DNA from: Cyclobacteriaceae bacterium | GTDB lineage: Bacteria; Bacteroidota; Bacteroidia; Cytophagales; Cyclobacteriaceae | DNA: 64,000 nt | NCBI GenBank assembly: GCA_019638355.1 | Contig: JAHBTY010000003.1 | Coordinates: forward strand, 62,001-126,000 | Reading direction: 5' to 3' | Part shown: positions 8,442 through 18,457 of the stretch, in pieces | Layout: every line of letters begins with the position of its first letter | Position numbering within the stretch: position 1 is the first letter of the stretch | Notes under the pieces: generated by a model | The model's database searches: none | What the model was told of the DNA's origin: nothing | What the model saw: only the letters and a program-made list of their open reading frames with translations | Position numbers and translations under genes: made by a program

Positions 8442-9251
8442 ATGGCCAATCTGCTTAAAGGAAAAAAGGGAATCATATTCGGAGCGTTAGATGAAAATTC
8501 TATCGCCTGGAAAACAGCATTGAAAATAAAAGAAGAAGGTGGTGAGTTTACATTAACCAATGCACCCATCGCCATGCGGTTGGGCACCATCAACAAACTG
8601 GCAGAAGCCTGCAACGCGCAGGTAATTCCAGCCGATGCTACTTCCGAAGCTGATCTGAACAACCTGTTTACCAAATCGATGGAAGTATTGGGTGGCAAAC
8701 TGGATTTTGTGTTGCACTCGATTGGTATGAGTCCTAACATCCGCAAAGGCAAAGAGTATGGCGATATGAACTACGAATGGTACTTAAAAACGCTCGATAT
8801 TTCTGCGCTGTCGTTTCATAAAGTTTTGCAGACTTCAGAAAAATTAGATGCCTTAAATGAGTGGGCTTCGGTAGTAGCGTTAAGTTACATTGCTGCACAA
8901 CGCGCTTACCCCGATTACACCGACATGGCACAAGCCAAAGCCATGTTGGAATCTATTGCGCGTAGTTATGGCCAGCGGTATGGCACCAAAAAGAAAGTAC
9001 GGGTCAATACCATTTCGCAATCACCCACCAAAACCACAGCCGGTACCGGTATTTCAGGTTTCGATGTGTTCTTCGATTTTGCCGATATGATGTCGCCCTT
9101 AGGCAACGCTTCCGCGGAAGATTGCGCCAACTATATTGCCGTTATGTTTTCGGATTACACCCGCATGGTTACCATGCAAAACCTGATGCATGATGGCGGG
9201 TTCTCTTCATCGGGTATTACCAATAACCTGATTGAACGGTTATCCAAGTAA
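8442..9251 (+). CDS. fabI: Enoyl-[acyl-carrier-protein] reductase, FabI-type SDR
   Basis: FabI performs the last reduction step of each fatty-acid elongation cycle using NAD(P)H. The 269-residue protein has a modified Rossmann nucleotide loop (IFGALDENSIAW). The FabI-type active site Tyr-x-Met-x-x-Ala-Lys appears as DYTDMAQAKAMLES, and the substrate-loop motif is NTISQSPTKTTAGTGI. The LHSIGMSPN segment is equivalent to the LHSIAF stretch of the family. A TAATATTG sequence at 8409-8416, one mismatch from the -7 consensus, may be its promoter. Confidence 0.93.
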   Translation: MANLLKGKKGIIFGALDENSIAWKTALKIKEEGGEFTLTNAPIAMRLGTINKLAEACNAQVIPADATSEADLNNLFTKSMEVLGGKLDFVLHSIGMSPNIRKGKEYGDMNYEWYLKTLDISALSFHKVLQTSEKLDALNEWASVVALSYIAAQRAYPDYTDMAQAKAMLESIARSYGQRYGTKKKVRVNTISQSPTKTTAGTGISGFDVFFDFADMMSPLGNASAEDCANYIAVMFSDYTRMVTMQNLMHDGGFSSSGITNNLIERLSK

Positions 9252-9260
9252 TAAAATTTA

Positions 9261-9320
9261 GTATCTGGTTAAGATTGTTGGGTGTGTAACACCAGCAACC
9301 AGAAACCGGCAACCAGTAAC
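9261..9320 (+). repeat. Imperfect palindrome ahead of ispE (dispersed family, copy A)
   Basis: The arm GTATCTGGTT near 9261 and the arm AACCAGTAAC ending at 9320 enclose CCAGCAACCAGAAACCGG. The same short words recur at 31781-31865 and 34161-34221. The element ends 7 nt before the ispE ATG, so it lies in the leader or promoter of that gene. Confidence 0.55.
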
Positions 9321-9327
9321 TATTTAA

Positions 9328-10137
9328 ATGGTCTCTTTCCCTCATTGCAAAATCAACCTCGGCCTGCACGTGGTAGCGAAGCGGGGTGATGGCTATCATA
9401 ATATTGAGACGTGTTTTTATCCGGTTCCTCGCACCGATATACTGGAGGTAATAAAATCAGATACGTTTGCCTTTACCACTTCCGGTTTACCCGTTGCCGG
9501 TTTGCCCGAACAGAATTTGTGTGTGAAGGCCTATAATTTCTTAGCTAATGAATTTAGATTAGGTTCGGTAAAAATTCATTTGCATAAAATATTGCCGATG
9601 GGTGCTGGTGTAGGTGGAGGCTCAGCCGATGCCGCTTTTATGGTGCGTTCTCTGAATACACTCTTTCAGTTGAACCTTTCGCACGATCAATTAAAAAGTT
9701 ATGCGGTAGAGTTGGGTAGCGATTGCGCTTTCTTTTTGCAAGACCAACCCATGTTGGCCGAAGGCAGGGGCGAAGTACTTTCAACTGCACCGGTTAGTTT
9801 GAAAGGCAAGTACCTGGTGTTGGTAAAACCCGATGTGCACGTAGCTACAGCCGATGCGTATGCCGGAGTAGTACCCACTAAACCCGTTAACAGCTTACAA
9901 GATGTTTTACAATTGCCCATTATAAGTTGGCGCGAAAAACTGGTAAATGATTTTGAACCTTCGGTGTTTAAAAAGTTTCCGATCATAGCCGAATTGAAAA
10001 AGCAACTGTATGATAATGGTGCGCTTTACGCGAGCATGAGTGGCTCGGGTGCTTCGGTGTTTGGAATTTTTGATGCACCGGTTAATCTGCAAAGTAAGTT
10101 TGGTGATGTAGATTATTGGGCTGGTACACTCGACTGA
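9328..10137 (+). CDS. ispE: 4-diphosphocytidyl-2-C-methyl-D-erythritol kinase
   Basis: IspE phosphorylates CDP-methylerythritol in the non-mevalonate isoprenoid pathway. This 269-residue GHMP kinase has the N-terminal substrate motif KINLGLHV, the RGDGYHNIETCFYPV segment, the ATP-binding loop PMGAGVGGGSADAAF, and the C-terminal SGSGASVFG motif. The ATG at 9328 directly follows one of the dispersed palindromes. The gene converges with the EamA transporter. Confidence 0.95.
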   Translation: MVSFPHCKINLGLHVVAKRGDGYHNIETCFYPVPRTDILEVIKSDTFAFTTSGLPVAGLPEQNLCVKAYNFLANEFRLGSVKIHLHKILPMGAGVGGGSADAAFMVRSLNTLFQLNLSHDQLKSYAVELGSDCAFFLQDQPMLAEGRGEVLSTAPVSLKGKYLVLVKPDVHVATADAYAGVVPTKPVNSLQDVLQLPIISWREKLVNDFEPSVFKKFPIIAELKKQLYDNGALYASMSGSGASVFGIFDAPVNLQSKFGDVDYWAGTLD

Positions 10138-10156
10138 GTTATTGCAGAATCAAATC

Positions 10157-10246
10157 AACCGCGAAGTCGCTAAGGTGCAAAGTTTAGTATTACAATTAAG
10201 AACAGACAACTTATTTACGCTTAGCGTCTCCGCGCCTTTGGGGTTA
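10157..10246. repeat. Imperfect inverted repeat between convergent genes
   Basis: The left arm (10157-10182, AACCGCGAAGTCGCTAAGG) resembles the reverse complement of the right arm (10219-10246, AACCCCAAAGGCGCGGAGAC). Such AACCGCAAAGRCGC-type repeats are a common intergenic element in Bacteroidota as far as I recall. It could serve as a bidirectional terminator, although no clear T-tract follows. Confidence 0.45.
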
Positions 10247-10284
10247 AACGGCAGTTCGCTCAGGCGTCAAACCACTCACAAAGG

Positions 10285-11175
10285 TCAAGCCGCATCACCC
10301 TGAGTCCTCTTTAAGATCGGATAAATAATAACGGCACTTAATACAATGGCAGTGCCCACATAAAATTGCCAGTTCATTACTTCTTGTTGCCCAAATACCA
10401 GTAAAGCCAACACAATTCCATAAAGCGGTTCAAGGTTCAGCGCAAGCTGAATCATAAACACACTTATTTTTTTGGAAAGATTAATGGAAGCTGAGAAAGC
10501 ATACACGGAGCAAGCCCATGCCATGATGGCTATGTAAAACCAATCGCTGGTAGCAGGTACTAAGTTTAATTGATCAACCATGGGAAGTTGTATATACAGT
10601 GGCATGAAAATCAAAATCAGTAAACAAGCCCCCAGCATTTCATAAAATGTAATAGTGTATGCATTTACCTGGTGTACCAGTTTTGAGTTGATAATGCTGA
10701 ACCAGGCAGCGGTTAATCCGGAGATTACTCCCAGAATTAAACCCAATGGATGTTTAAAATCAAAGGTGAGAATTATTCCCAACCCAATTAGCACCACCAC
10801 TCCCAACGCAATTTCAATTGCAGCAATTTTTTTTCTTTTCAGGATAGGTTCAAGTATAGCAGCCCAGAATGAACAGGTGGCAAAACCGACCAAACTGGTG
10901 GAGGGATTTGAAATTTTTCCGGAAACGAAAAACGAAATCCAGTGAATAGCAACAATTACACTCGTGGCCAACACCTTAGCCAACAACGATCCTGAAATCT
11001 GAAATGATTTTTTTAATAGCAACATGATCGCACCCATGCCGATGGCTGCCAGCAGCGTACGATAAAAAACCATTTCAACGGAAGGTATGGAAATGAGTTT
11101 ACCCAATACAGCCGTAAAACCCCATAGAAAAACGAGCAAATGCAAATGAATGTAATCTCGTGTTTTGGCAATCAC
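10285..11175 (-). CDS. EamA/DMT-family membrane transporter
   Basis: This 296-residue protein has about ten hydrophobic helices in two homologous halves, as in the drug/metabolite transporter (EamA) family. The N-terminal motif LVFLWGFTAVLGKL and the FATCSFWAAILEP segment fit the family. Substrates of these exporters are not predictable from sequence. The start is GTG at 11175, and it overlaps the stop of the upstream permease gene by 4 bp (GTGA), so the two are co-transcribed. Confidence 0.85.
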   Translation of the reverse strand: MIAKTRDYIHLHLLVFLWGFTAVLGKLISIPSVEMVFYRTLLAAIGMGAIMLLLKKSFQISGSLLAKVLATSVIVAIHWISFFVSGKISNPSTSLVGFATCSFWAAILEPILKRKKIAAIEIALGVVVLIGLGIILTFDFKHPLGLILGVISGLTAAWFSIINSKLVHQVNAYTITFYEMLGACLLILIFMPLYIQLPMVDQLNLVPATSDWFYIAIMAWACSVYAFSASINLSKKISVFMIQLALNLEPLYGIVLALLVFGQQEVMNWQFYVGTAIVLSAVIIYPILKRTQGDAA

Positions 11176-12269
11176 CGCGGAACATATTTATACATACCCA
11201 ACGATATAAGAATAAATACCCCATTGGGCAACCAGGCTGCCAAAAAGGGGGGCAGTGAACCGGATTCGGCAAAGGTGCGTGTCATTGTAAAAAATAAAAT
11301 GAAAACGAAAGAAAGTAAAAAGCCCAGAGCAATTTGAAAACCGGTTCCACCCCGGCTCTTGCGCGAAGAAACCAACACACCCATAAATACTAATACAAAA
11401 ATAGTAAAGGGTATGGCATAGCGGATTTGCTTCTCCGTTTCATACACCTCAACCCCGGTACTTCCGCGAAAGCGCATTTTATCTATTTGTTCAGTAAGTT
11501 CATCGATTGTCATTCCATCGTAACCGCGGTCGGTAGCTTCAAAATCTTTTGGGGTAACAGCCAGTGTGGTATCCATTGCATCCCCACGCGATGCCAGATC
11601 AACGGTACCCTGTGGCCTGATTCTGAAAATACTGTCGATGGGTTTGTGTTTCCAATAGCGCAGCGTCCATTTGCGTTTGGCGGTGTCCCATTGAATATTT
11701 TCAGCCGTTAATTTTTCAACCAGCCGGTTACTGTCAAAACGTTCTAAAGTAAACTGATGCCCCACCTGCGATTGGCTACTGAAGTTTTGTATAAACAGAT
11801 ATACGTTGGGTTCAACCTGCATGTGTATGTTCGAGCGGTTTGTTAGGTTGGCTTTTTTAAAATACTGCAACTCAAATTCAATCCGCTCGCGGTTCGATTT
11901 AGGTATTACCCACCCATTCAGGTAAAAGCTGATGCCGCCAATAATAATGGCAGCTATAAAGTAAGGAAGCAATAATCTTCGGAAGCTAACACCACTGCTA
12001 AGGATGGCAATAATTTCGGTATGCGCAGCCATGCGCGAGGTAACATATACAATGGTGATAAAAACTGTAATGGGTGAAATAAGTCCGGCAATCCACGGAA
12101 TAAAGTCGGCATAGTAACCCAGAATGCGCGCAGTGCTCAGGTTGTTGATAACAAACTTGTCAATTTTTTCGGTAACGTCAATTACGGTTATAATGGCCAC
12201 CAGAATCAGCACTACGTAAAAAAAAGTAGCCAGAATTTTTTTTATGATATACCGATCCAGAATGGTCAT
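11172..12269 (-). CDS. LptF/LptG-family lipopolysaccharide export permease
   Basis: The LptF/LptG (YjgP/YjgQ) proteins are inner-membrane permeases of the LPS export machine that work with the LptB ATPase. This 365-residue protein begins with the typical cytosolic start TILDRYIIKKILATFF. Further helices follow, with the family segment SRMAAHTEIIAILSSGVSFRRLL. A large periplasmic beta-jellyroll-like region spans residues ~125-270, and three helices end the protein. It lies 10 bp downstream of tgt and overlaps the EamA gene. I cannot decide between LptF and LptG. Confidence 0.85.
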   Translation of the reverse strand: MTILDRYIIKKILATFFYVVLILVAIITVIDVTEKIDKFVINNLSTARILGYYADFIPWIAGLISPITVFITIVYVTSRMAAHTEIIAILSSGVSFRRLLLPYFIAAIIIGGISFYLNGWVIPKSNRERIEFELQYFKKANLTNRSNIHMQVEPNVYLFIQNFSSQSQVGHQFTLERFDSNRLVEKLTAENIQWDTAKRKWTLRYWKHKPIDSIFRIRPQGTVDLASRGDAMDTTLAVTPKDFEATDRGYDGMTIDELTEQIDKMRFRGSTGVEVYETEKQIRYAIPFTIFVLVFMGVLVSSRKSRGGTGFQIALGFLLSFVFILFFTMTRTFAESGSLPPFLAAWLPNGVFILISLGMYKYVPR

Positions 12270-12279
12270 TTAAAATATA

Positions 12280-13539
<1,260 letters not shown>

Positions 13540-13542
13540 TCA

Positions 13543-14640
13543 TTGACGGTAACAGCAATTGTTTTTTGTGCAGCGGTAGGAATACAGGTAGTTTATTTAA
13601 GCTTGTTTCTGTTAACCTTTTTAAGAAGCAGGCAGTATGCTGTCGGTGCTCCTCAACCCGTTTCAATTATAGTTTGTGCTCACGATGAAGAAGAAAATCT
13701 ACGGGAGTTGGTGCCGTTATTGCTTGCGCAAGATCACCCCGAATTTGAGGTAATTATAGTGGAAGATCGCTGCAACGATGGTACGTACGATTACCTGCGT
13801 GAAGCAACTCAACAATATACCAACTTACGCATGGTGCGGGTATTGCATAAACCTGATCACATCAGTGGAAAAAAATATGCATTAACGCTTGGCATAAAAG
13901 CAGCCAAACACGAACATCTTTTGTTTACCGATGCCGATTGCCGACCAGCCAGTAATCAATGGGCCAAACTGATTACTTCAGCCTATCAACCAGCAACTGA
14001 AATCGTGTTAGGGTTTTCTCCGTATCAAAAAACAACAGGTTGGCTAAATGCATTTATCCGATTTGAAGCGTTGGTAACAGCCATACAGTACCTGGGGTTT
14101 GCGTGGTTGGGCAATCCCTACATGGGTGTTGGCCGAAATCTTTCGTATAAAAAATCGAAATTTTTATCAGGTAAGGGTTTTATAAACCATCAGCATGTTA
14201 CCGGTGGCGATGATGATTTGTTTGTGAATCAATACGCCAAAACAGGAAATACTGTAGCCTTAGCCTCTGCTGAAAGCATTGTTTACTCGAAACCTGCTTC
14301 AAGCTGGAAACAGTTTTTGCACCAAAAGCGCAGGCACCTGGCCGCAGGTAGGCATTATCGGCTGGCCGACAGGATTTTACTGGGTTTCTTTATGCTCAGT
14401 TGGTTGGCAGGTTGGTTTATGTTGGTGCCCGCATTATTCAACGGACTGATCTATTACATAGCCGGTGTAATTTTACTCAGGATACTGATACTCATGCTTT
14501 TGTTCGCAGTACTGGCGCGTAAAACAAGTGTGCAATTCGAAATGTGGAAAGTACCGGTTTTAGATTTTATTTTTGCCTTTTACTATCTTGTAACCGGCCT
14601 GCGGGCGTTAGTTGCGAAACGATTACGATGGAAGAATTAG
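13543..14640 (+). CDS. Membrane-associated family 2 glycosyltransferase
   Basis: This 365-residue protein has an N-terminal membrane helix and then a GT2 nucleotide-sugar domain. The domain shows SIIVCAHDEEENL, IIVEDRCNDGT, and the metal-binding DADCRP motif. TGGDDDLFVN follows, then a KQFLHQKRRHLAAGRHY stretch in the position of the Q/RxxRW motif. Two to three C-terminal helices follow. This is the layout of processive or polyprenol-linked glycosyltransferases, but donor and acceptor are not readable. The start is TTG at 13543, supported by a promoter box just upstream. The sigma-factor gene overlaps its end by 13 bp. Confidence 0.85.
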   Translation: MTVTAIVFCAAVGIQVVYLSLFLLTFLRSRQYAVGAPQPVSIIVCAHDEEENLRELVPLLLAQDHPEFEVIIVEDRCNDGTYDYLREATQQYTNLRMVRVLHKPDHISGKKYALTLGIKAAKHEHLLFTDADCRPASNQWAKLITSAYQPATEIVLGFSPYQKTTGWLNAFIRFEALVTAIQYLGFAWLGNPYMGVGRNLSYKKSKFLSGKGFINHQHVTGGDDDLFVNQYAKTGNTVALASAESIVYSKPASSWKQFLHQKRRHLAAGRHYRLADRILLGFFMLSWLAGWFMLVPALFNGLIYYIAGVILLRILILMLLFAVLARKTSVQFEMWKVPVLDFIFAFYYLVTGLRALVAKRLRWKN

Positions 14641-15242
14641 AAGAAAACCGGTTTTCATCCAAGGCGCTTGAAGATTTTAAGTTGATTGACATGGCCGTAG
14701 GTGGTGATGATAAAGCCTATGCCAAACTTTTACAACGGTACAAGCGGCCGGTATATCATATGATTCTGAAGATGGTGCGTAACATTGACGATGCCGAAGA
14801 TCTTACGATGGAATCGTTCTCGAAAGCCTTTCGAAGCCTGGCCCGGTTTAAAAAAGACTTCACATTCAGTACCTGGTTGTTTCGCATTGCTACCAATAAC
14901 ACCATCGACTTTATCCGCAAGAAAAAACTCAATACCCTCAGCATTCAAAATACCTTTACGGATGATGACGGGCAGGCGGTGAGTATTGATGTGGAAGACG
15001 ATGGCAACCTCAATCCACAAGATGAAGCCATCAAAGCACAAAAAGAGGAATTGATTCAGGTGTTTGTCAATATGCTGCCCGGCAAATATCAAAAGCTGGT
15101 GCGGCTGCGCTATTTTAACGAACTGAGTTACGAAGAGATAGCCGTTGAATTAGATGCCCCATTGGGCACGGTTAAGGCTCAATTGCATCGCGCCCGGGAG
15201 TTAATGTACGACCTGGTGAAGAATAAGAAGGAGCATATCTGA
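14628..15242 (+). CDS. ECF-type RNA polymerase sigma-70 factor
   Basis: This 204-residue protein has sigma region 2 (about residues 30-100; DAEDLTMESFSKAF and FSTWLFRIATNNTIDFIRKKK) and region 4 (about 145-195). Region 4 includes LRYFNELSYEEIAVELDAPLGT and the helix-turn-helix VKAQLHRARELM. An acidic linker joins them. The ATG at 14628 overlaps the glycosyltransferase end, so the two genes are coupled. No anti-sigma gene with a recognisable zinc motif follows; the next gene encodes a small membrane-anchored protein of unknown role. The resemblance is closest to RpoE/SigW-like general ECF factors of Bacteroidota. Confidence 0.92.
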   Translation: MEELEENRFSSKALEDFKLIDMAVGGDDKAYAKLLQRYKRPVYHMILKMVRNIDDAEDLTMESFSKAFRSLARFKKDFTFSTWLFRIATNNTIDFIRKKKLNTLSIQNTFTDDDGQAVSIDVEDDGNLNPQDEAIKAQKEELIQVFVNMLPGKYQKLVRLRYFNELSYEEIAVELDAPLGTVKAQLHRARELMYDLVKNKKEHI

Positions 15243-15300
15243 AATCGGACGCCACTGGATCAGATTTTGAGATTTCAAACATTTCGTTACCTTTATTCTT

Positions 15301-15840
15301 GTGAAAAGAGTTTTTGCCCTATTTCTGATGCTACTATTCCTGCTGAACGTGCTGGGATATTATGGCGTTTTGGTGGGCTTACAACTAAAAAACAAACAAA
15401 ACCTGCAGGCTCAGTTCGATTCAGATGAATATGAGCGTCAGCACGAGGTAACAATCAAAGTTCCGCTTACAATTCCGTACGCTACCGATTCAAAGGAATA
15501 TACCCGCGTAGATGGTGAGTTTGAACACGAAGGCGAGGTTTACCGAATGGTAAAACAGAAATTGCAAAGCGACACACTTTACATTGTTTGTGTAAAAGAT
15601 GCAACCTCCAAAGACATTAAACAGGCTTTGGCCGAGTACGTTAAATCGTTTACCGATAAACCGGCTTCAGAAAAGAGCCAATCAAAAACTTTACAAAATC
15701 TTATTAAGGACTATATCGCCACAACCACCAGCTTGCAAAATAATGTGTTCGGCTGGAGCAATGTGGTTGCGCATGGCAAAATGGTAGTTGCAGATCCAAC
15801 CTGGATCGCTTATACAAACAGTCCACCTCCCAAAGCTTAA
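15301..15840 (+). CDS. Hypothetical membrane-anchored or secreted protein
   Basis: This 179-residue protein starts with GTG at 15301 and has an N-terminal hydrophobic segment (VFALFLMLLFLLNVLGYYG) that is a signal peptide or anchor. The remainder is soluble and charged, with no cysteine pair, zinc motif or catalytic signature I can recognise. It follows the sigma-factor gene by 58 bp on the same strand. A role as regulator of that sigma factor would be a guess based only on position. Confidence 0.6.
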   Translation: MKRVFALFLMLLFLLNVLGYYGVLVGLQLKNKQNLQAQFDSDEYERQHEVTIKVPLTIPYATDSKEYTRVDGEFEHEGEVYRMVKQKLQSDTLYIVCVKDATSKDIKQALAEYVKSFTDKPASEKSQSKTLQNLIKDYIATTTSLQNNVFGWSNVVAHGKMVVADPTWIAYTNSPPPKA

Positions 15841-15850
15841 TTTTTAGAAT

Positions 15851-15890
15851 AAATCCAGTAACCGGATTTACTGTTCTGATTTTTTCAGAA
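15851..15890 (+). terminator. Weak hairpins after the sigma-factor gene group
   Basis: CAGTAA-CCGGAT-TTACTG (15856-15873) is followed by TTCTGA-TTTTT-TCAGAA (15874-15890). The stems are only 6 bp and no long T-tract follows, so terminator function is uncertain. The first hairpin shares the CCAGTAACC word with the dispersed palindromes. Confidence 0.3.
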
Positions 15891-15983
15891 TAAGACTGAG
15901 TGCATCTGATCGTGTGTTCCATCACACCAGTTTGTAAGTCAGCAATTGAACTAATACCCTAAAACCAACAAATTAATTTCTGC

Positions 15984-16901
15984 ATGAAAAAAATTATACT
16001 GTTACAGGTATGCTGTATCGGTTTGGCTACAACCGTAATCGGCCAAACCTACTCCGATGCCATTATGATGAAGAAGAAAGAGATATGTTTTGCCATGATG
16101 TACGATCAGGGTTCCTGGGATGAATACTGGGAAGGTACCAGACTGATTTCGAATGCAAACATTGGCACATTTACACGAACCACCTATATGCCCATGATTG
16201 CATACGGTATTACCAATAAATTAAATGTGTTGCTATCCACACCATACATCAGCACTAAATCAGATGGTGGCCAACTGGCAGGTGTAAAGGGGTTCCAGGA
16301 TGTAAACGTGGCGTTAAAATACGAAGCAGTAAAAAAAGATTTTGGAAAGCATCGGGTTTCTGCCCTGGCGGTTGCACAATTCGGTACGCCCATGAGTAAC
16401 TATTTATCCGATTACATGCCCTATAGTTTAGGCTTGGGCACTCAGGAACTTACAGGTCGTGTAATTGGCCAATATGAATTTAATAAAATGATTTACGTGC
16501 GTGCCACGGCAGCGTATGTGTGGCGCGGGCAAACGGAAGTAGAGCGCCCTTACTATTATAATAATGGCAGCTATTACACCACTTACATGGATGTTCCTAC
16601 AGCTGTAAACTATCAGGTTGTATTAGGCGGCTGGGCATTGAAGCATAACCTGCGGCTCGAAGCATCTTACTCAACACTTAATTGTTTGGATGGCGATGAC
16701 ATTCGCAGGTGGAATATGCCTCAGCCCACAAACAAAATGGAGGTTACACAAGCGGGCTTCTTTGCCCAATATTATTTCAAGTCCATTGAACCCTTAAAAG
16801 GCTTTAGCCTGATGGCTTCTTACAACCAGGTTTTGGAAGGACGAAACATGGGTAAGGCAACTGGTTTTGGTGGTGGTATTACCTATCAGTTTACATTTTG
16901 A
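15984..16901 (+). CDS. Outer-membrane beta-barrel protein, transporter-like
   Basis: This 305-residue protein starts at the ATG at 15984 with a signal peptide (KIILLQVCCIGLATTVIGQ). The body alternates hydrophobic and polar residues, rich in Tyr, Gly and Thr, and ends in ITYQFTF, an aromatic C-terminus typical of outer-membrane barrels. It resembles the MetA-pathway phenol-degradation type of transporter barrel seen in many Bacteroidota. It is the first of three co-oriented genes; the next starts only 11 bp downstream. The substrate is not readable. Confidence 0.75.
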   Translation: MKKIILLQVCCIGLATTVIGQTYSDAIMMKKKEICFAMMYDQGSWDEYWEGTRLISNANIGTFTRTTYMPMIAYGITNKLNVLLSTPYISTKSDGGQLAGVKGFQDVNVALKYEAVKKDFGKHRVSALAVAQFGTPMSNYLSDYMPYSLGLGTQELTGRVIGQYEFNKMIYVRATAAYVWRGQTEVERPYYYNNGSYYTTYMDVPTAVNYQVVLGGWALKHNLRLEASYSTLNCLDGDDIRRWNMPQPTNKMEVTQAGFFAQYYFKSIEPLKGFSLMASYNQVLEGRNMGKATGFGGGITYQFTF

Positions 16902-16912
16902 TCCCGATACAT

Positions 16913-18457
16913 ATGAAAAAGATTATAGCAATTAGTTTAAGCCTGGTATTGATCATAGCATCTGTAACCAGTTGTGAAAATGAACTTCCTACTTTTTTTA
17001 AATATACAGCGTACGAGTTTTCATCGTTGGATAGTGATGGTGGCACCTGGCAGCCCATTTTGTTTTCAAGTGCAACGGATATTGAAGTTGCTGCTCCGGC
17101 TGCAGTAAATTCATCTGCATATCAGTCCGAATTGGCGGCATTAAAAGCAGCCACTCAAAATCTCACCAATAAACAACGCGAGGCAATAACCTACTGGACA
17201 AACAACCCGGTTTTAAGATGGAATGAAATTGCACTTGAGCTTGCGGCCAAGTATAACCTTATTCCGCCTCCAAACCCAGATGGTACCTATACGTTGCCAT
17301 CGGCTGCTAATCCGGCAGGGCCGCCACCCTTTCCTTTTGCACACCCACCTTATACCAGCCGCATGCTGGCCTATTTAAGTGTAGCACAATTTGATGGCTT
17401 AATAACTGCGTGGCATTATAAGTATGAATACAATCGTCCGGCACCTTACGTAACGGATGCCAGTATTCAATATGCATACACAAAAAATTCGTTGCCTTCT
17501 TACCCAAGCGATGGTGCTGTAATAGCGGTGGCATCGCGCGATATATTAAAGGCAATGTTTCCATTGGAACATGATTACCTGAATGCCCGTGCTGAAGAAC
17601 ACCTGAATAGTTTGATGTGGTCGGGTTCAAATACAACCAGTGATATTGAAGCTGGAACAATTATAGCTAATGCAGTTAAAACAGTAGCATTAGCGCGTGC
17701 TTCAACCGATAAAATGGGTGCAGCTCAAACCCCACGCCCCATTTCTGATCAAATTAAACAAGAAGCATTCGATCGCTTTGGTTGGTCGTGGGATAATCAG
17801 GAGAGCCCTCAACGTCCGGTTGGATTAACACCGCGCTTTGGACAAGTTAACATGTGGAATGTTCCAGATGTGGTGGCGGTGCGTCCGGTTCCTCCACCGG
17901 CACCGGGCTCAGTTCAGTTTGAACGCGATGCCAAAGAGTTACGAGACATTGCCAAAAACCTAACAGCCGAACAACGCAAAATTGCAAACTGGTGGTCGGA
18001 TGGTTTAGGAACGTACACACCTCCTGGGCATTGGAATCGTAGAACCAAAGAATACATTGTTAAATACAACATGAATCCATTGCGCGCAGCCCGCACGTTT
18101 GCGTATTTGAACATGGCCGTAATGGATGCGGGTGTTGCCTGTTGGGATGCCAAATATTATTATCACTATCCACGCCCCATTCAAACCATGAACGGATTCA
18201 AAACTATTCTGGGTACCCCCAACTTTCCAAGCTACACATCAGGGCACAGTACATTCTCTGGTGCAGCGGCTGAGGTGCTGGCCTATATATTTCCGCAAGA
18301 AGCCAACGCAGTTAGAGCATGGGCCAATGAAGCAGCTGAATCCAGAATTTATGGCGGCATTCATTATCGGTTTGATTCTGAAGCTGGCTTAACGCAAGGG
18401 CGTGCAGTGGCAGAATACACCATAGCAAGGGCGCAGGCAGATGGTGCAGATAATTAA
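16913..18457 (+). CDS. PAP2/vanadium haloperoxidase-like lipoprotein with duplicated domain
   Basis: This 514-residue protein starts at the ATG at 16913 and has a lipobox-type signal (IIASVTSC). The C-terminal half carries the acid-phosphatase/haloperoxidase motifs: YHYPRPI, FPSYTSGHSTFSGAAAEVL with His445, and SRIYGGIHYRFDSEAG with His484. The N-terminal half repeats the plan with YEYNRPAPY and LPSYPSDGAVIAVASRDIL, but the motif-2 His is replaced (SGH becomes SDG). The protein thus looks like an internal duplication with one active and one decayed domain. It lies between an outer-membrane barrel gene and a TonB receptor gene that overlaps its end by 17 bp. Whether it acts as a phosphatase or a haloperoxidase cannot be told. 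Confidence 0.82.
   Translation: MKKIIAISLSLVLIIASVTSCENELPTFFKYTAYEFSSLDSDGGTWQPILFSSATDIEVAAPAAVNSSAYQSELAALKAATQNLTNKQREAITYWTNNPVLRWNEIALELAAKYNLIPPPNPDGTYTLPSAANPAGPPPFPFAHPPYTSRMLAYLSVAQFDGLITAWHYKYEYNRPAPYVTDASIQYAYTKNSLPSYPSDGAVIAVASRDILKAMFPLEHDYLNARAEEHLNSLMWSGSNTTSDIEAGTIIANAVKTVALARASTDKMGAAQTPRPISDQIKQEAFDRFGWSWDNQESPQRPVGLTPRFGQVNMWNVPDVVAVRPVPPPAPGSVQFERDAKELRDIAKNLTAEQRKIANWWSDGLGTYTPPGHWNRRTKEYIVKYNMNPLRAARTFAYLNMAVMDAGVACWDAKYYYHYPRPIQTMNGFKTILGTPNFPSYTSGHSTFSGAAAEVLAYIFPQEANAVRAWANEAAESRIYGGIHYRFDSEAGLTQGRAVAEYTIARAQADGADN

Noticed and set aside
10157-10246. CRISPR or IS end
   Set aside because: There is a single pair of imperfect arms, no repeats at regular spacing, and no transposase frame.
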